Origin: Gammaproteobacteria bacterium
GTDB taxonomy: Bacteria > Pseudomonadota > Gammaproteobacteria > Competibacterales > Competibacteraceae
Direction: 5' to 3'
Assembly: GCA_020846135.1 (NCBI GenBank)
Contig: JADLEK010000044.1
Coordinates: forward strand, 1-64,000
DNA length: 64,000 nt
The notes under the pieces are model-generated. The model had not been told where the DNA came from, did not search any database, and saw only the letters and a program-made list of their open reading frames with translations. Below, piece after piece: positions 20,851 to 28,247 of the stretch. How positions within the stretch are numbered: position 1 is the stretch's first letter; each line of letters starts with the position of its first letter. Both the position numbers and the translations under genes were made by a program.

Positions 20851-20874
20851 AGGTTAAAGGTTAAAGGTTAAAGG
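20851..20874. repeat. AGGTTAA heptamer tandem repeat
   Basis: Three direct copies of AGGTTAA plus AGG lie between panB and folK. They encode the last residues and the TAA stop of folK on the minus strand. A related degenerate run (GGTTAAAGGCGAAAGG) occurs near 7300. Confidence 0.7.
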
Positions 20875-21363
20875 CTGATCCAGCCGGACAATCGCCTGGA
20901 ACGGGCAGGATGCCAGCAACTCCGCCAGCGTTCCCTGTCCGGGAATGGACAGCAGCGGATCGATGTCATGCAGGGGATACAAAACGAAGGTTCGTTGGTG
21001 CAGGCGGGGATGCGGCAAAGTCAGCCACGGATCGTTGCGAATCATCTGACCGTAGAGCAGCACGTCCAAATCCAGGGTCCGCGCTCCCCAGCGCACGGTG
21101 CGAACCCGGCCTTGCGCGGTTTCCAGCGCCTGCAAGGCGTTGAGCAGCTCATCGGGGGTCAGCATCGTATCCAAGGCGGCGACCACGTTAATGTAATCCG
21201 GCTGGCCAGGCGGACCGCCGACCGGCGCCGTGCGGTACAACGAGGAGCGGGCGACGCCGGTGCAAGCAGGAAGATCGTCGAGTGCTTGCAATGCGCGCTG
21301 CACCTGAGCCATCGGGTCATCCAGATTGCTGCCAATGCCGATGTAGGCCCGCACGGATTGCAT
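20854..21363 (-). CDS. folK: 2-amino-4-hydroxy-6-hydroxymethyldihydropteridine pyrophosphokinase
   Basis: 169 residues. It transfers pyrophosphate from ATP to the pterin in folate synthesis. Expected segments are present: AYIGIGSNLDDP at the start, RWGARTLDLDVLLYG and LPHPRLHQRTFVLYPL. Its final codons and stop lie in the AGGTTAA tandem repeat, so the C-terminus (LTFNL) is repeat-derived. It follows pcnB by 18 bases. Confidence 0.96.
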   Translation of the reverse strand: MQSVRAYIGIGSNLDDPMAQVQRALQALDDLPACTGVARSSLYRTAPVGGPPGQPDYINVVAALDTMLTPDELLNALQALETAQGRVRTVRWGARTLDLDVLLYGQMIRNDPWLTLPHPRLHQRTFVLYPLHDIDPLLSIPGQGTLAELLASCPFQAIVRLDQPLTFNL

Positions 21364-21381
21364 AAGGATTGACTCGGCAAC

Positions 21382-22845
21382 TCAAGTTTCAGAGGACGAT
21401 GGATTCGCAGCATCCGGTGGACCCGCGGTGTGGGATTTGCGCCGACGGCGCGTTTTTCCCTTTTTAGCCTTGGGCGGGGGTAACACCGTCTGGAGGCGGT
21501 TTTTTTCATCCATCGCCATAAACCGGGTCCACCACTCGGCCAATTGGGCTGCCGGTTCGTCGGTCTCGGCCCGCAGCAGCAAAAAATCGTAGCCCGCGCG
21601 GAGCCGGGGATGCGTCAACAAGCGCAGCGGGCGCTTGCCGGTCATAAAGGTCAGCCGTTGCTGCATTTCCCAGATTTCCCGCATCGGCAGGCTGTAGCGG
21701 CGTGGCAGGGCGGTACGGCGGACTTGCGCCTCAATCACCGTGTCGGCTGCGGTCTGCAACGCTTCGTACTCGTCCAGCCCGTCTACTTGCAACAGGCGTA
21801 TTTGTTCCGCCAGCGGTTCCCACAGTAAAGCGGCGAACAGGAACGCGGGAGCCACCGGCTTGCCTTCCGCCAGACGGGTGTCAGTTTCGGCCAGGGCGCG
21901 CATCAGCAAGGTTTTCGGGTAATGCTGCTGCTGACGGTTCAGACAGCGCTCAGTCGCCGGGAACAGAAAGCCAAACAGTCGGTAATGACGCAACAGCTCA
22001 AAGGTCTGAAGGGCGCTGCCGCCTAGAAACAGCTTGAGAATTTCGTCAAATAGCCGGGCTGGAGGGATTTTCTCCAGTAAATGACCCAGCCGGTGCAGCG
22101 GCGTTTCGGTCGCGGGATCGATCCGTAAACCCAGCTTGGCAGCGAATCGCACCGCTCGCAATAGCCGCACTGGGTCTTCGTGATAGCGCTCCACCGGGTC
22201 GCCGATCAACCGGATCAGCCCGGCCTTGAGATCGGCCAGACCGCCGACATAGTCCAGCACGGCAAAATCGGCGATATCGTAGTACAGGGCGTTAATGGTG
22301 AAATCGCGCCGCCAGGCATCGTCCTCGATCCCGCCGTAGACGTTGTCACTGAGAATGCGGCCATCCGCCGCCCGTTCGACCGTGGCGCCATCGCCATCCT
22401 CGTTGTCATCGCCGTGACCGCGAAAGGTAGCGACTTCAATGAGTTCTGAGCCAAACTGGACGTGCGCCAGCCGGAACCGCCGCCCGATCAGTCGGCAGTT
22501 GCGGAACAGCTTGTAGATCTGTTCGGGACGGGCGTCCGTGGCGATATCAAAATCTTTGGGTTCGCGACCTAGCAGCAAATCGCGGACCCCGCCGCCAACC
22601 AGGCAAGCGCGATAACCGGCTTCGCGCAGCCGATAAAGCACCTTGACGGCGTTAGGGCTGATGTTGGCCCGCGAGATGTTGTGTTCGGGGCGGGGAATGA
22701 GGATCGGTTGACGATTCAGAGTGGAGGCGTCCAGGGCAGTGATTTCTTGTCGGATGCGGAAACATGGGTATAATACCTTCTTCCCCTCAAGACGCCAGTT
22801 ATCCCCGCTCCCTTCGTCTAGTGGCCCAGGACACCGCCCTCTCAC
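21382..22845 (-). CDS. pcnB: Poly(A) polymerase I
   Basis: The nucleotidyltransferase core is clear: GGGVRDLLLGREPKDFDIA and DDAWRRDFTINALYYD, with a basic Lys/Arg-rich C-terminus as in PcnB, which polyadenylates RNA 3' ends to promote decay. The start is uncertain. The open frame reaches ATG 22845, but that lies antisense inside tRNA-Glu; between there and the conserved IPRPEHNISRANIS segment (from about 22700) no in-frame ATG, GTG or TTG exists. E. coli pcnB itself uses a non-AUG codon from memory. A start near 22700-22790 on a rare codon, or an indel, is likely. It heads the pcnB-folK-panB-panC group. Confidence 0.9.
   Translation of the reverse strand: MRGRCPGPLDEGSGDNWRLEGKKVLYPCFRIRQEITALDASTLNRQPILIPRPEHNISRANISPNAVKVLYRLREAGYRACLVGGGVRDLLLGREPKDFDIATDARPEQIYKLFRNCRLIGRRFRLAHVQFGSELIEVATFRGHGDDNEDGDGATVERAADGRILSDNVYGGIEDDAWRRDFTINALYYDIADFAVLDYVGGLADLKAGLIRLIGDPVERYHEDPVRLLRAVRFAAKLGLRIDPATETPLHRLGHLLEKIPPARLFDEILKLFLGGSALQTFELLRHYRLFGFLFPATERCLNRQQQHYPKTLLMRALAETDTRLAEGKPVAPAFLFAALLWEPLAEQIRLLQVDGLDEYEALQTAADTVIEAQVRRTALPRRYSLPMREIWEMQQRLTFMTGKRPLRLLTHPRLRAGYDFLLLRAETDEPAAQLAEWWTRFMAMDEKNRLQTVLPPPKAKKGKTRRRRKSHTAGPPDAANPSSSET
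22747..22774 (+). promoter_or_regulatory. Sigma-70 promoter of tRNA-Glu
   Basis: A consensus -10 TATAAT (22769-22774) and a -35 TTGTCG (22747-22752) are separated by 16 bases. Predicted start near 22781, 26 bases before the mature tRNA. It lies antisense to the 5' end of pcnB. Confidence 0.7.
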
Positions 22846-22882
22846 GGCGGGAACAGGGGTTCGAAACCCCTAGGGAGCGCCA
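22807..22882 (+). tRNA. tRNA-Glu (anticodon CTC)
   Basis: 76 bases fold as a cloverleaf: acceptor stem GCTCCCT/AGGGAGC, anticodon stem CCGCC/GGCGG with loop CTCTCAC (anticodon CTC, reads GAG), T arm GGGGTTCGAAACCCC, discriminator G and encoded CCA at 22880-22882. A consensus promoter lies just upstream. Confidence 0.95.
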
Positions 22883-22956
22883 CTTCATCCCCGCATTACC
22901 CATTACTTTTCCATCAGCCGCTTGTAAGCGCCGTTGCGTTCTTCAGGAGACCCGGC

Positions 22957-23172
22957 ATGGATTTTCTTTCAATCGGCGCGATCAGCGCCTGGCAACAGCA
23001 ACAGGTTGCCCAACAGGTCGGAATCGCCATGCTCAAGAAATCCTTGGACATGCAGGCCAAGGGGGCGCTGGCCTTGGTGCAGATGGCGACAGGGGCTACA
23101 TCCACCGCTAGCCCGGTTGTCGTAGCCTCTCCTGACGCTGCGGTTGGCCAGAACCTGGATGTAGTCGCCTAA
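22957..23172 (+). CDS. YjfB-like small protein (putative motility family)
   Basis: 71 residues beginning MDFLSIGAIS, with the QQVAQQVGIAMLKKSLDMQ core and LVQMA segment of the YjfB family, sometimes annotated as putative motility protein; function unknown. AGGAGA stands seven bases ahead of ATG 22957. It may be co-transcribed with tRNA-Glu, since no terminator separates them. The tail is Ala/Val/Ser-rich. It overlaps the convergent iron-transporter ATPase gene by four bases. Confidence 0.75.
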   Translation: MDFLSIGAISAWQQQQVAQQVGIAMLKKSLDMQAKGALALVQMATGATSTASPVVVASPDAAVGQNLDVVA

Positions 23173-24227
23173 GCGATCAGCGTCTCTCGCCGAAACATCA
23201 CCCGATGATCGATATCCAGCCGGATGCCGATGGCTTGCCCCGGCGCATGGTTGTGATGACTGGGGGCCAGACACAACAGCCGGGCACCGCTGGGCAATTT
23301 GAGCGTGTAGAGAAATTCCGCGCCTCGAAACGCCCGCTCCACCACTTCCGCCCGCAACGGACTGGCGTCGTCGTGGATCACATCGTCGGGCCGCACCAGA
23401 ATTTCCACCGCATCGCCCGGCGCGACTCCACTGAGCGGTGCCCCGTCCAGTTCGCCCAGTTCGGTTTTCACCCGCCCGCCCGCCTCGATCCAGCCCGGCA
23501 ATAGCACCCCTTGGCCGATGAAATCAGCGACAAACCGGTCGGCGGGGCGGTGATAGAGGTGGTAGGCGCTGTCCCATTGCCGCAAGCGGCCCTCATGCAG
23601 CACCCCAATTTCATCGGCAAAGGCGAACGCCTCAAACTGATCGTGGCTGACCAGCAGCCCTCCGGTACCCTCGCGCAACAGGATGCCGCGCACCTCCCGC
23701 GCCAAATCCTCCCGCAGGGTCACATCCAGACTGGAAAACGGCTCGTCCAGCAACAGCAGCCGGGGCCGGGGGGCCAGCGCCCGCGCCAGCGCTACCCGTT
23801 GCTGCTGCCCGCCGGACAACTGGTGCGGATAACGCCGGGCCTCATCGTCCAGCCCCACCAGCCGCAACAACTCTAAGATCCGCGCCTGCCGTTCACGCGT
23901 TTTCCAGCCACGCAGACCAAAGCCCACGTTGTCGGCCACAGTCAAATGGGGAAACAGCGCCAGGTCCTGAAACATCAGGCCGATTCGCCGCTGTTCGGGG
24001 GGCAGGGTCCAGCCGGGCCGGCTGAGTTCGACCCCCTCCAGCCGGATCGAGCCGCGTTGCAGCGGTTCAAACCCGGCGATCGCCCGCAGCAGGGTGGTCT
24101 TGCCGCAGCCGCTCGGCCCGAGCAGGCAGCCGATCCCAGCGCAGGGCATTTGTAGCGAGACCTCGCTCACCACCCGCCGGGGCGGATAGGCAACGTCGAG
24201 ATCGATCAGATCAAGGAAGGGGGTCAT
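23169..24227 (-). CDS. fbpC: Iron(III) ABC transporter ATP-binding protein (FbpC-like)
   Basis: 352 residues. Walker A GPSGCGKTT, signature LSGGQQQRVALARAL and Walker B LLLLDEPFSSLD are intact, followed by a TOBE-like C-terminal domain (LVRPDDV). It energises ferric-ion import together with the adjacent permease and binding protein. Its start overlaps the permease gene end by 17 bases, so the genes are co-translated. FbpC-type ATPases of the CUT2/ferric group are close to spermidine and sulfate ATPases, but the linked FbpA-like protein fixes the substrate class. Confidence 0.9.
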   Translation of the reverse strand: MTPFLDLIDLDVAYPPRRVVSEVSLQMPCAGIGCLLGPSGCGKTTLLRAIAGFEPLQRGSIRLEGVELSRPGWTLPPEQRRIGLMFQDLALFPHLTVADNVGFGLRGWKTRERQARILELLRLVGLDDEARRYPHQLSGGQQQRVALARALAPRPRLLLLDEPFSSLDVTLREDLAREVRGILLREGTGGLLVSHDQFEAFAFADEIGVLHEGRLRQWDSAYHLYHRPADRFVADFIGQGVLLPGWIEAGGRVKTELGELDGAPLSGVAPGDAVEILVRPDDVIHDDASPLRAEVVERAFRGAEFLYTLKLPSGARLLCLAPSHHNHAPGQAIGIRLDIDHRVMFRRETLIA

Positions 24228-25851
24228 GGCCGGGTCTCGCCTGGCTGATGGTTTGACTGAGTAGGATCACCGGCCCGATGCCGGCCAACACAATGGCCAG
24301 GGCAAAAGTCGCTGAATCGGCCAGCCGTTCATCCGCCGCCAGTTCGTAAGTGCGCACCGCCAGGGTGTTGAAATTGAACGGACGCAGGATCAGGGCCGCC
24401 GGCAGTTCCTTGAGGACATCGACGAACGCCAGCAGCAGCGCAGTCAGCAGACTGCCGCGCAACACCGGAAGGTGGACCCGCCAGAGTACCGCGTGCGGGG
24501 TTGAACCCAGCGCACGGGCCGCATCGTCCATGCTGGGCCGGATCCGGGTCAATCCGGCTTCGACGCTGTGCAGCGCCACTGGCAGGAACCGGGCGCAATA
24601 GGCGAACAGCAGCGCGATCAGCGTCCCGCTCAACAGCAACCCGGTCGAGCCGCCGAACCACGCCCGCGCCCAGCCGTCCACCGTCCGATCAATAGCAGCC
24701 AACGGCAACAGCACCCCGATGGCGATCACCGTGCCGGGGACGGCATAGCCCAGTCCAGCGCTGCGTACCGCCAACCGCACCAGGGGATGGGGCCGCAGCC
24801 GCTGGCCGTAACCCAGCAGCACCGCCAGCAGCAGAATCAGCAGCGCGGTTCCCCCCGCCAGCAGCAGGCTGTTGGCCGCCAGGTGCAGAAACCGCTGATC
24901 CAGCATTCCGGGCGCAGTCCGCCAGGCCCAGATCGCCAATTGTCCGGCGGGAATCAGGAATCCGCCCAGCAGCGGGATCAGGCACGCCCCGACCGCCAGC
25001 CATCGCCACCGACCTTGCAACCGCAGCCGCGCCGGCCGCTGACTGCGCTGCCCGGTATGGTGAAACCGGGCTTGCCGCCGCGATAGCCGTTCAAACACCA
25101 GCAGGGTAAAGACAAACAGCAGCAGTAACGTCGCCAGTTGGGCGGCGGCGGCGGCATCGTTCATCCCGAACCAGACCCGGAAAATACCGGTGGTAAAGGT
25201 GCTAACGCCAAAATACTGGACCGCGCCGTAATCGGCCAGCGCTTCCATCTGCGCCAGCGTCACCCCGGCGATCAGCGCCGGTCGGGCCAGCGGCAGGGTC
25301 ACGGTCAGGAAGCGCCGCCACGGTCCCGCGCCCAGGCTGCGGCTGACTTCCAGCATCGCGGCGGACTGCTCCAGAAACGCCGCCCGCGCCAGCAGGTAGA
25401 CATAGGGATACAGCACCAGCGCCAGCATCAGCGCCGCGCCCGGCAATAAGCGGATTTCGGGAAAGCCGTAATCCTGCCGGCTCCAGCCGAAGGTCTCGCG
25501 CAACAGGGCTTGCACCGGCCCGGCAAAATCGAGCAGGCCGGTGTAGGTATAGGCAATGATGTAGGCGGGAATCGCCATCGGCAGCAACAGCGCCCACTCG
25601 AACCAGCGCCGGCCCGGGAACTCGCAGACGGCGGTCAGCCAGGCAGTAGGTACGCCGATCAGCAGGGTTCCCGCCCCGACCCCGATCATCAGCGCCACCG
25701 AGTTCAGCACATAGTCGGCCAGTACGGTGTCGGCCAGATGCCGCCAGACCGCGCCGGCCGGTTGCAAAGCGGTCACGAAAACGGTCAACACCGGCAACGC
25801 CAGTAGCGCCGCCAGTCCGACCACCAGCACGGTCCAGCGGTCGCAGCGCAT
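24211..25851 (-). CDS. fbpB: Iron(III) ABC transporter permease (FbpB/SfuB-like)
   Basis: 546 residues with about twelve membrane segments arranged as two fused permease domains, as in FbpB/SfuB. Each half holds an EAA-type loop that contacts the ATPase (EALADYGAVQYFGV in the first; DDAARALGSTPHAVLW in the second). The frame continues to 26028 but those codons cover a palindromic repeat, so ATG 25851 was chosen. It lies between the binding-protein and ATPase genes. Confidence 0.92.
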   Translation of the reverse strand: MRCDRWTVLVVGLAALLALPVLTVFVTALQPAGAVWRHLADTVLADYVLNSVALMIGVGAGTLLIGVPTAWLTAVCEFPGRRWFEWALLLPMAIPAYIIAYTYTGLLDFAGPVQALLRETFGWSRQDYGFPEIRLLPGAALMLALVLYPYVYLLARAAFLEQSAAMLEVSRSLGAGPWRRFLTVTLPLARPALIAGVTLAQMEALADYGAVQYFGVSTFTTGIFRVWFGMNDAAAAAQLATLLLLFVFTLLVFERLSRRQARFHHTGQRSQRPARLRLQGRWRWLAVGACLIPLLGGFLIPAGQLAIWAWRTAPGMLDQRFLHLAANSLLLAGGTALLILLLAVLLGYGQRLRPHPLVRLAVRSAGLGYAVPGTVIAIGVLLPLAAIDRTVDGWARAWFGGSTGLLLSGTLIALLFAYCARFLPVALHSVEAGLTRIRPSMDDAARALGSTPHAVLWRVHLPVLRGSLLTALLLAFVDVLKELPAALILRPFNFNTLAVRTYELAADERLADSATFALAIVLAGIGPVILLSQTISQARPGHDPLP

Positions 25852-25889
25852 GGCCAGCACCCCAATGCTCCATTGCTTGGCGCCGACTG

Positions 25890-25910
25890 CTCTCCCCACA
25901 GGTGGGAGAG
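25890..25910. repeat. CTCTCCC/GGGAGAG hairpin between fbpA and fbpB
   Basis: A 7-bp inverted repeat with a 7-base loop (arms 25890-25896 and 25904-25910) in the 80-base fbpA-fbpB gap. It resembles dispersed 'CCCTCTCCC' repeats. In the transcript it could lower fbpB expression relative to the binding protein. Confidence 0.55.
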
Positions 25911-25931
25911 GGTCAGAGTGGGGAGGACGCG

Positions 25932-26966
25932 CTATTTCCACCCGGCCCGGTCCATCAACCTGACAGCGGCAGGGTTCAGTTCGCCCAGTTGGGCGACGTT
26001 CAGCGTATCGGCCTTGAACTCGCCCCAAGCCTTGAGGGTGGCGCTGGGCGGAATGGCCGGATTGACCGGATATTCGTGATTGGTCTCGGCATACCAGCGC
26101 TGGGCGGCGTCACTGGCGAGAAACTCCAGCAGCTTGATCGCGTGATCGCGATGACGGGCATGGGCAGTGACGCCCGCGCCGCTGACGTTGACGTGAACGC
26201 CGGTGGTTTTGGCATCGGGCCAGAACACCGCCACCTGCGCCGCCGCCTCCTGATCTGCCGGCTCGCTGGAGTGGATCATTCCGCCCAGATAGTAGGTATT
26301 AGTCAGGGTCAGATCGCACTCGCCAGCCGCCACTGCCTTGATTTGATCGCGGTCGCCGCCCTTGGGAGGCCGGGCGAAATTGGCGACCAGCCCCTTGGCC
26401 CAGGTTTCGGTCTTGGCCTCGCCGTGATGGGCGATCATCCCCGCCACCAGCGACTGGTTGTAGACGCTGTCGGAGGAGCGCAGGCAGAGTTTGCCGCGCC
26501 ACTGCGGCCCGGCCAGCGCTTCGTAGGTGGACAGTTGCTCAGGCTTGACCCGGCTCTTGGCGTAAAGGATCGGGCGGGCGCGCACCGACAATCCGTACCA
26601 GTACCCGGCGGGATCGCGATAGGCGGCGGGAATGTTCTTGTTGAGCGTATCGGACTGGACCGCCTGCAACACCCCGGTTTTTTGCGCCGCCGCTAGCCGT
26701 CCGGCATCCGAGGTCAGCAGCAGATCGGCGGGGGTATTGGCGCCTTCACTTTGCAGGCGCTGCAACAGCGCCTCTTCTTTACCGGTCGCCAGATTGACCG
26801 TGATGCCGGTCTGCTGGCTGAAGGTATCCAGCAATGGCTTGATCAGATCCTCCTTGCGGGCCGAGTAGACATTGATTTCTTCACCGGCCAGCACCGGCGG
26901 GGCCAGCAGGCTGGTCAGCAGACCAAGGATGGGTAACAGGATACGGGGGTTCGACGATTTGGACAT
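25932..26966 (-). CDS. fbpA: Periplasmic iron(III)-binding protein (FbpA/FutA-like)
   Basis: 344 residues with a signal peptide ending near PPVLAGEE. The mature protein starts INVYSARKEDLIKPLLDTF, typical of ferric-binding proteins, and has the C-terminal TNTYYLGG tyrosine motif that coordinates Fe(III). It delivers iron to the FbpBC permease. It is the promoter-proximal gene of the transporter operon; a candidate Fur box lies about 70-85 bases upstream, so iron repression is likely. Confidence 0.93.
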   Translation of the reverse strand: MSKSSNPRILLPILGLLTSLLAPPVLAGEEINVYSARKEDLIKPLLDTFSQQTGITVNLATGKEEALLQRLQSEGANTPADLLLTSDAGRLAAAQKTGVLQAVQSDTLNKNIPAAYRDPAGYWYGLSVRARPILYAKSRVKPEQLSTYEALAGPQWRGKLCLRSSDSVYNQSLVAGMIAHHGEAKTETWAKGLVANFARPPKGGDRDQIKAVAAGECDLTLTNTYYLGGMIHSSEPADQEAAAQVAVFWPDAKTTGVHVNVSGAGVTAHARHRDHAIKLLEFLASDAAQRWYAETNHEYPVNPAIPPSATLKAWGEFKADTLNVAQLGELNPAAVRLMDRAGWK

Positions 26967-27033
26967 GAAGGACTCCGACTAAATGGGGTGAATGCGTGTT
27001 CGACTGAAGGGCCACTATTGGCGACCTATCCTA

Positions 27034-27052
27034 AATAGTATTTATTCTTATT
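27034..27052 (-). promoter_or_regulatory. Candidate Fur box upstream of fbpA
   Basis: The minus-strand 19-mer AATAAGAATAAATACTATT agrees with the Fur-type consensus AATGAGAATNATTCTCATT at 13 of 18 fixed positions. It sits in an AT-rich island between fbpA and the divergent EEP gene. Assignment rests on one hand alignment. Confidence 0.5.
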
Positions 27053-27214
27053 TGATATGTAAAGCATTGTCTTTATAAATTTTATAGATAGCAATCATGG
27101 CATGATTTCCCTACGGGATTGCCGAATTGCGAACTGTCATTATTAAAACAACTGGGCGGGACCCAACCCGTTACGGCGATAATGCCTGAAATGAACCAAT
27201 CCAGGAAATTCGCC

Positions 27215-28150
27215 ATGCTGACCATCGCCACCTTCAATCTCTGCAATCTGAGCGCAACCGCTCCGCCGGCGCGACTGGCCCGACTGGGTGAAATTGTGGT
27301 CGAGGCGCTGGGAACGCCGGACATCCTGGCGGTGCAGGAAATCGCTGCGGACAGTCCAGCGATGACTGGCCCGGTTCCAGCGGACGCAACCTATCAGTCC
27401 CTGATTGTTGCAATTAGTCATGCCGGCGGTCCCGCTTACGAGTTCCGGGAAATTCCACCACTGGCGCGTCAGGACGGCGGCATGGCTGGAGCTAACATTC
27501 GGGTGGGGCTGCTGTTCAATCCGGCCCGGGTAAGTTGTCCTGACCGGGGTCAGGCGGGACCGGAAGACCGAGCAGGAATTCTGTTCAGTGACGGTCAGCC
27601 TCGCCTGACGCTCAATCCAGGCCGGATTGATCCCCGGCATCCGGCGTTCACCGGCGATGAACACCGGCATTGGGCACCCAGTCGCAAGCCTCTGGCGGTG
27701 GAATTGACGTGGGAAGGGCGGCGGCTGTTTCTGCTGATCTGCCACTTGAAGTCAATGCGCTCGTCGATCCGTCGGGAAGCCGATTACGCCAAGAAGCAGC
27801 GTCACGTCCAGGCCGAAATTGTGCGTGACTTCGCCGCCAACCTGCTGGTCTGCGATCCACAGGCGGCTGTTGTGTTGCTGGGCGATCTGAACGATGTGCC
27901 TGGCTCCAAGACCCTCAAGCTGCTCAAGGACGGGTTGTTTCACAACCTGCTCGACGATGTGCCGCCGCAACACTGCTATACCCGCCGGCATGGTCGTGAG
28001 CCGCAAGCGCTGGATCACATTCTGGTCAGTCCGGCGCTACGGCGCGGCGCGACACTGCGCATCCCGCACCTGCACAGCGATCCCGTTCCCGGCGGACCGG
28101 AACCGGCCAGCGACCATGATCCGGTCGTGGCGGTTCTGCAAGCGGCTTGA
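27215..28150 (+). CDS. Endonuclease/exonuclease/phosphatase (EEP) family protein
   Basis: 311 residues from ATG 27215, which has AGGAA at good spacing; ATG 27182 is the alternative. EEP motifs are visible: N-terminal IATFNLCNL, AVQEIAAD (metal Glu), VLLGDLNDVPGS, LDHILVS and SDHDPVVAV near the end. No signal peptide is seen. Members include DNases, phosphodiesterases and lipid phosphatases, so the substrate cannot be inferred. It is transcribed away from the iron operon through the same AT-rich region. Confidence 0.85.
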   Translation: MLTIATFNLCNLSATAPPARLARLGEIVVEALGTPDILAVQEIAADSPAMTGPVPADATYQSLIVAISHAGGPAYEFREIPPLARQDGGMAGANIRVGLLFNPARVSCPDRGQAGPEDRAGILFSDGQPRLTLNPGRIDPRHPAFTGDEHRHWAPSRKPLAVELTWEGRRLFLLICHLKSMRSSIRREADYAKKQRHVQAEIVRDFAANLLVCDPQAAVVLLGDLNDVPGSKTLKLLKDGLFHNLLDDVPPQHCYTRRHGREPQALDHILVSPALRRGATLRIPHLHSDPVPGGPEPASDHDPVVAVLQAA

Positions 28151-28165
28151 TGATTCAGAACGCAA

Positions 28166-28197
28166 AAAACGGCCGCCGCATTTGCGACGACCGTTTT
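28166..28197. terminator. Bidirectional terminator between EEP gene and phaC
   Basis: AAAACGG / CCGTTTT arms (28166-28172, 28191-28197) with flanking A and T tracts; on the minus strand the stem runs into six T. It lies between the stops of two convergent genes. A second GC-rich hairpin CCGGCG/CGCCGG follows at 28211-28229. Confidence 0.65.
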
Positions 28198-28247
28198 CAG
28201 GATTCACCCGCCGGCGATGATTTCGCCGGCCTCAGTGCGAATGGCGG

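Noticed and set aside
22763-22765. ATG on the minus strand as pcnB start
   Set aside because: It is in a different frame and opens only a short 37-codon reading frame.
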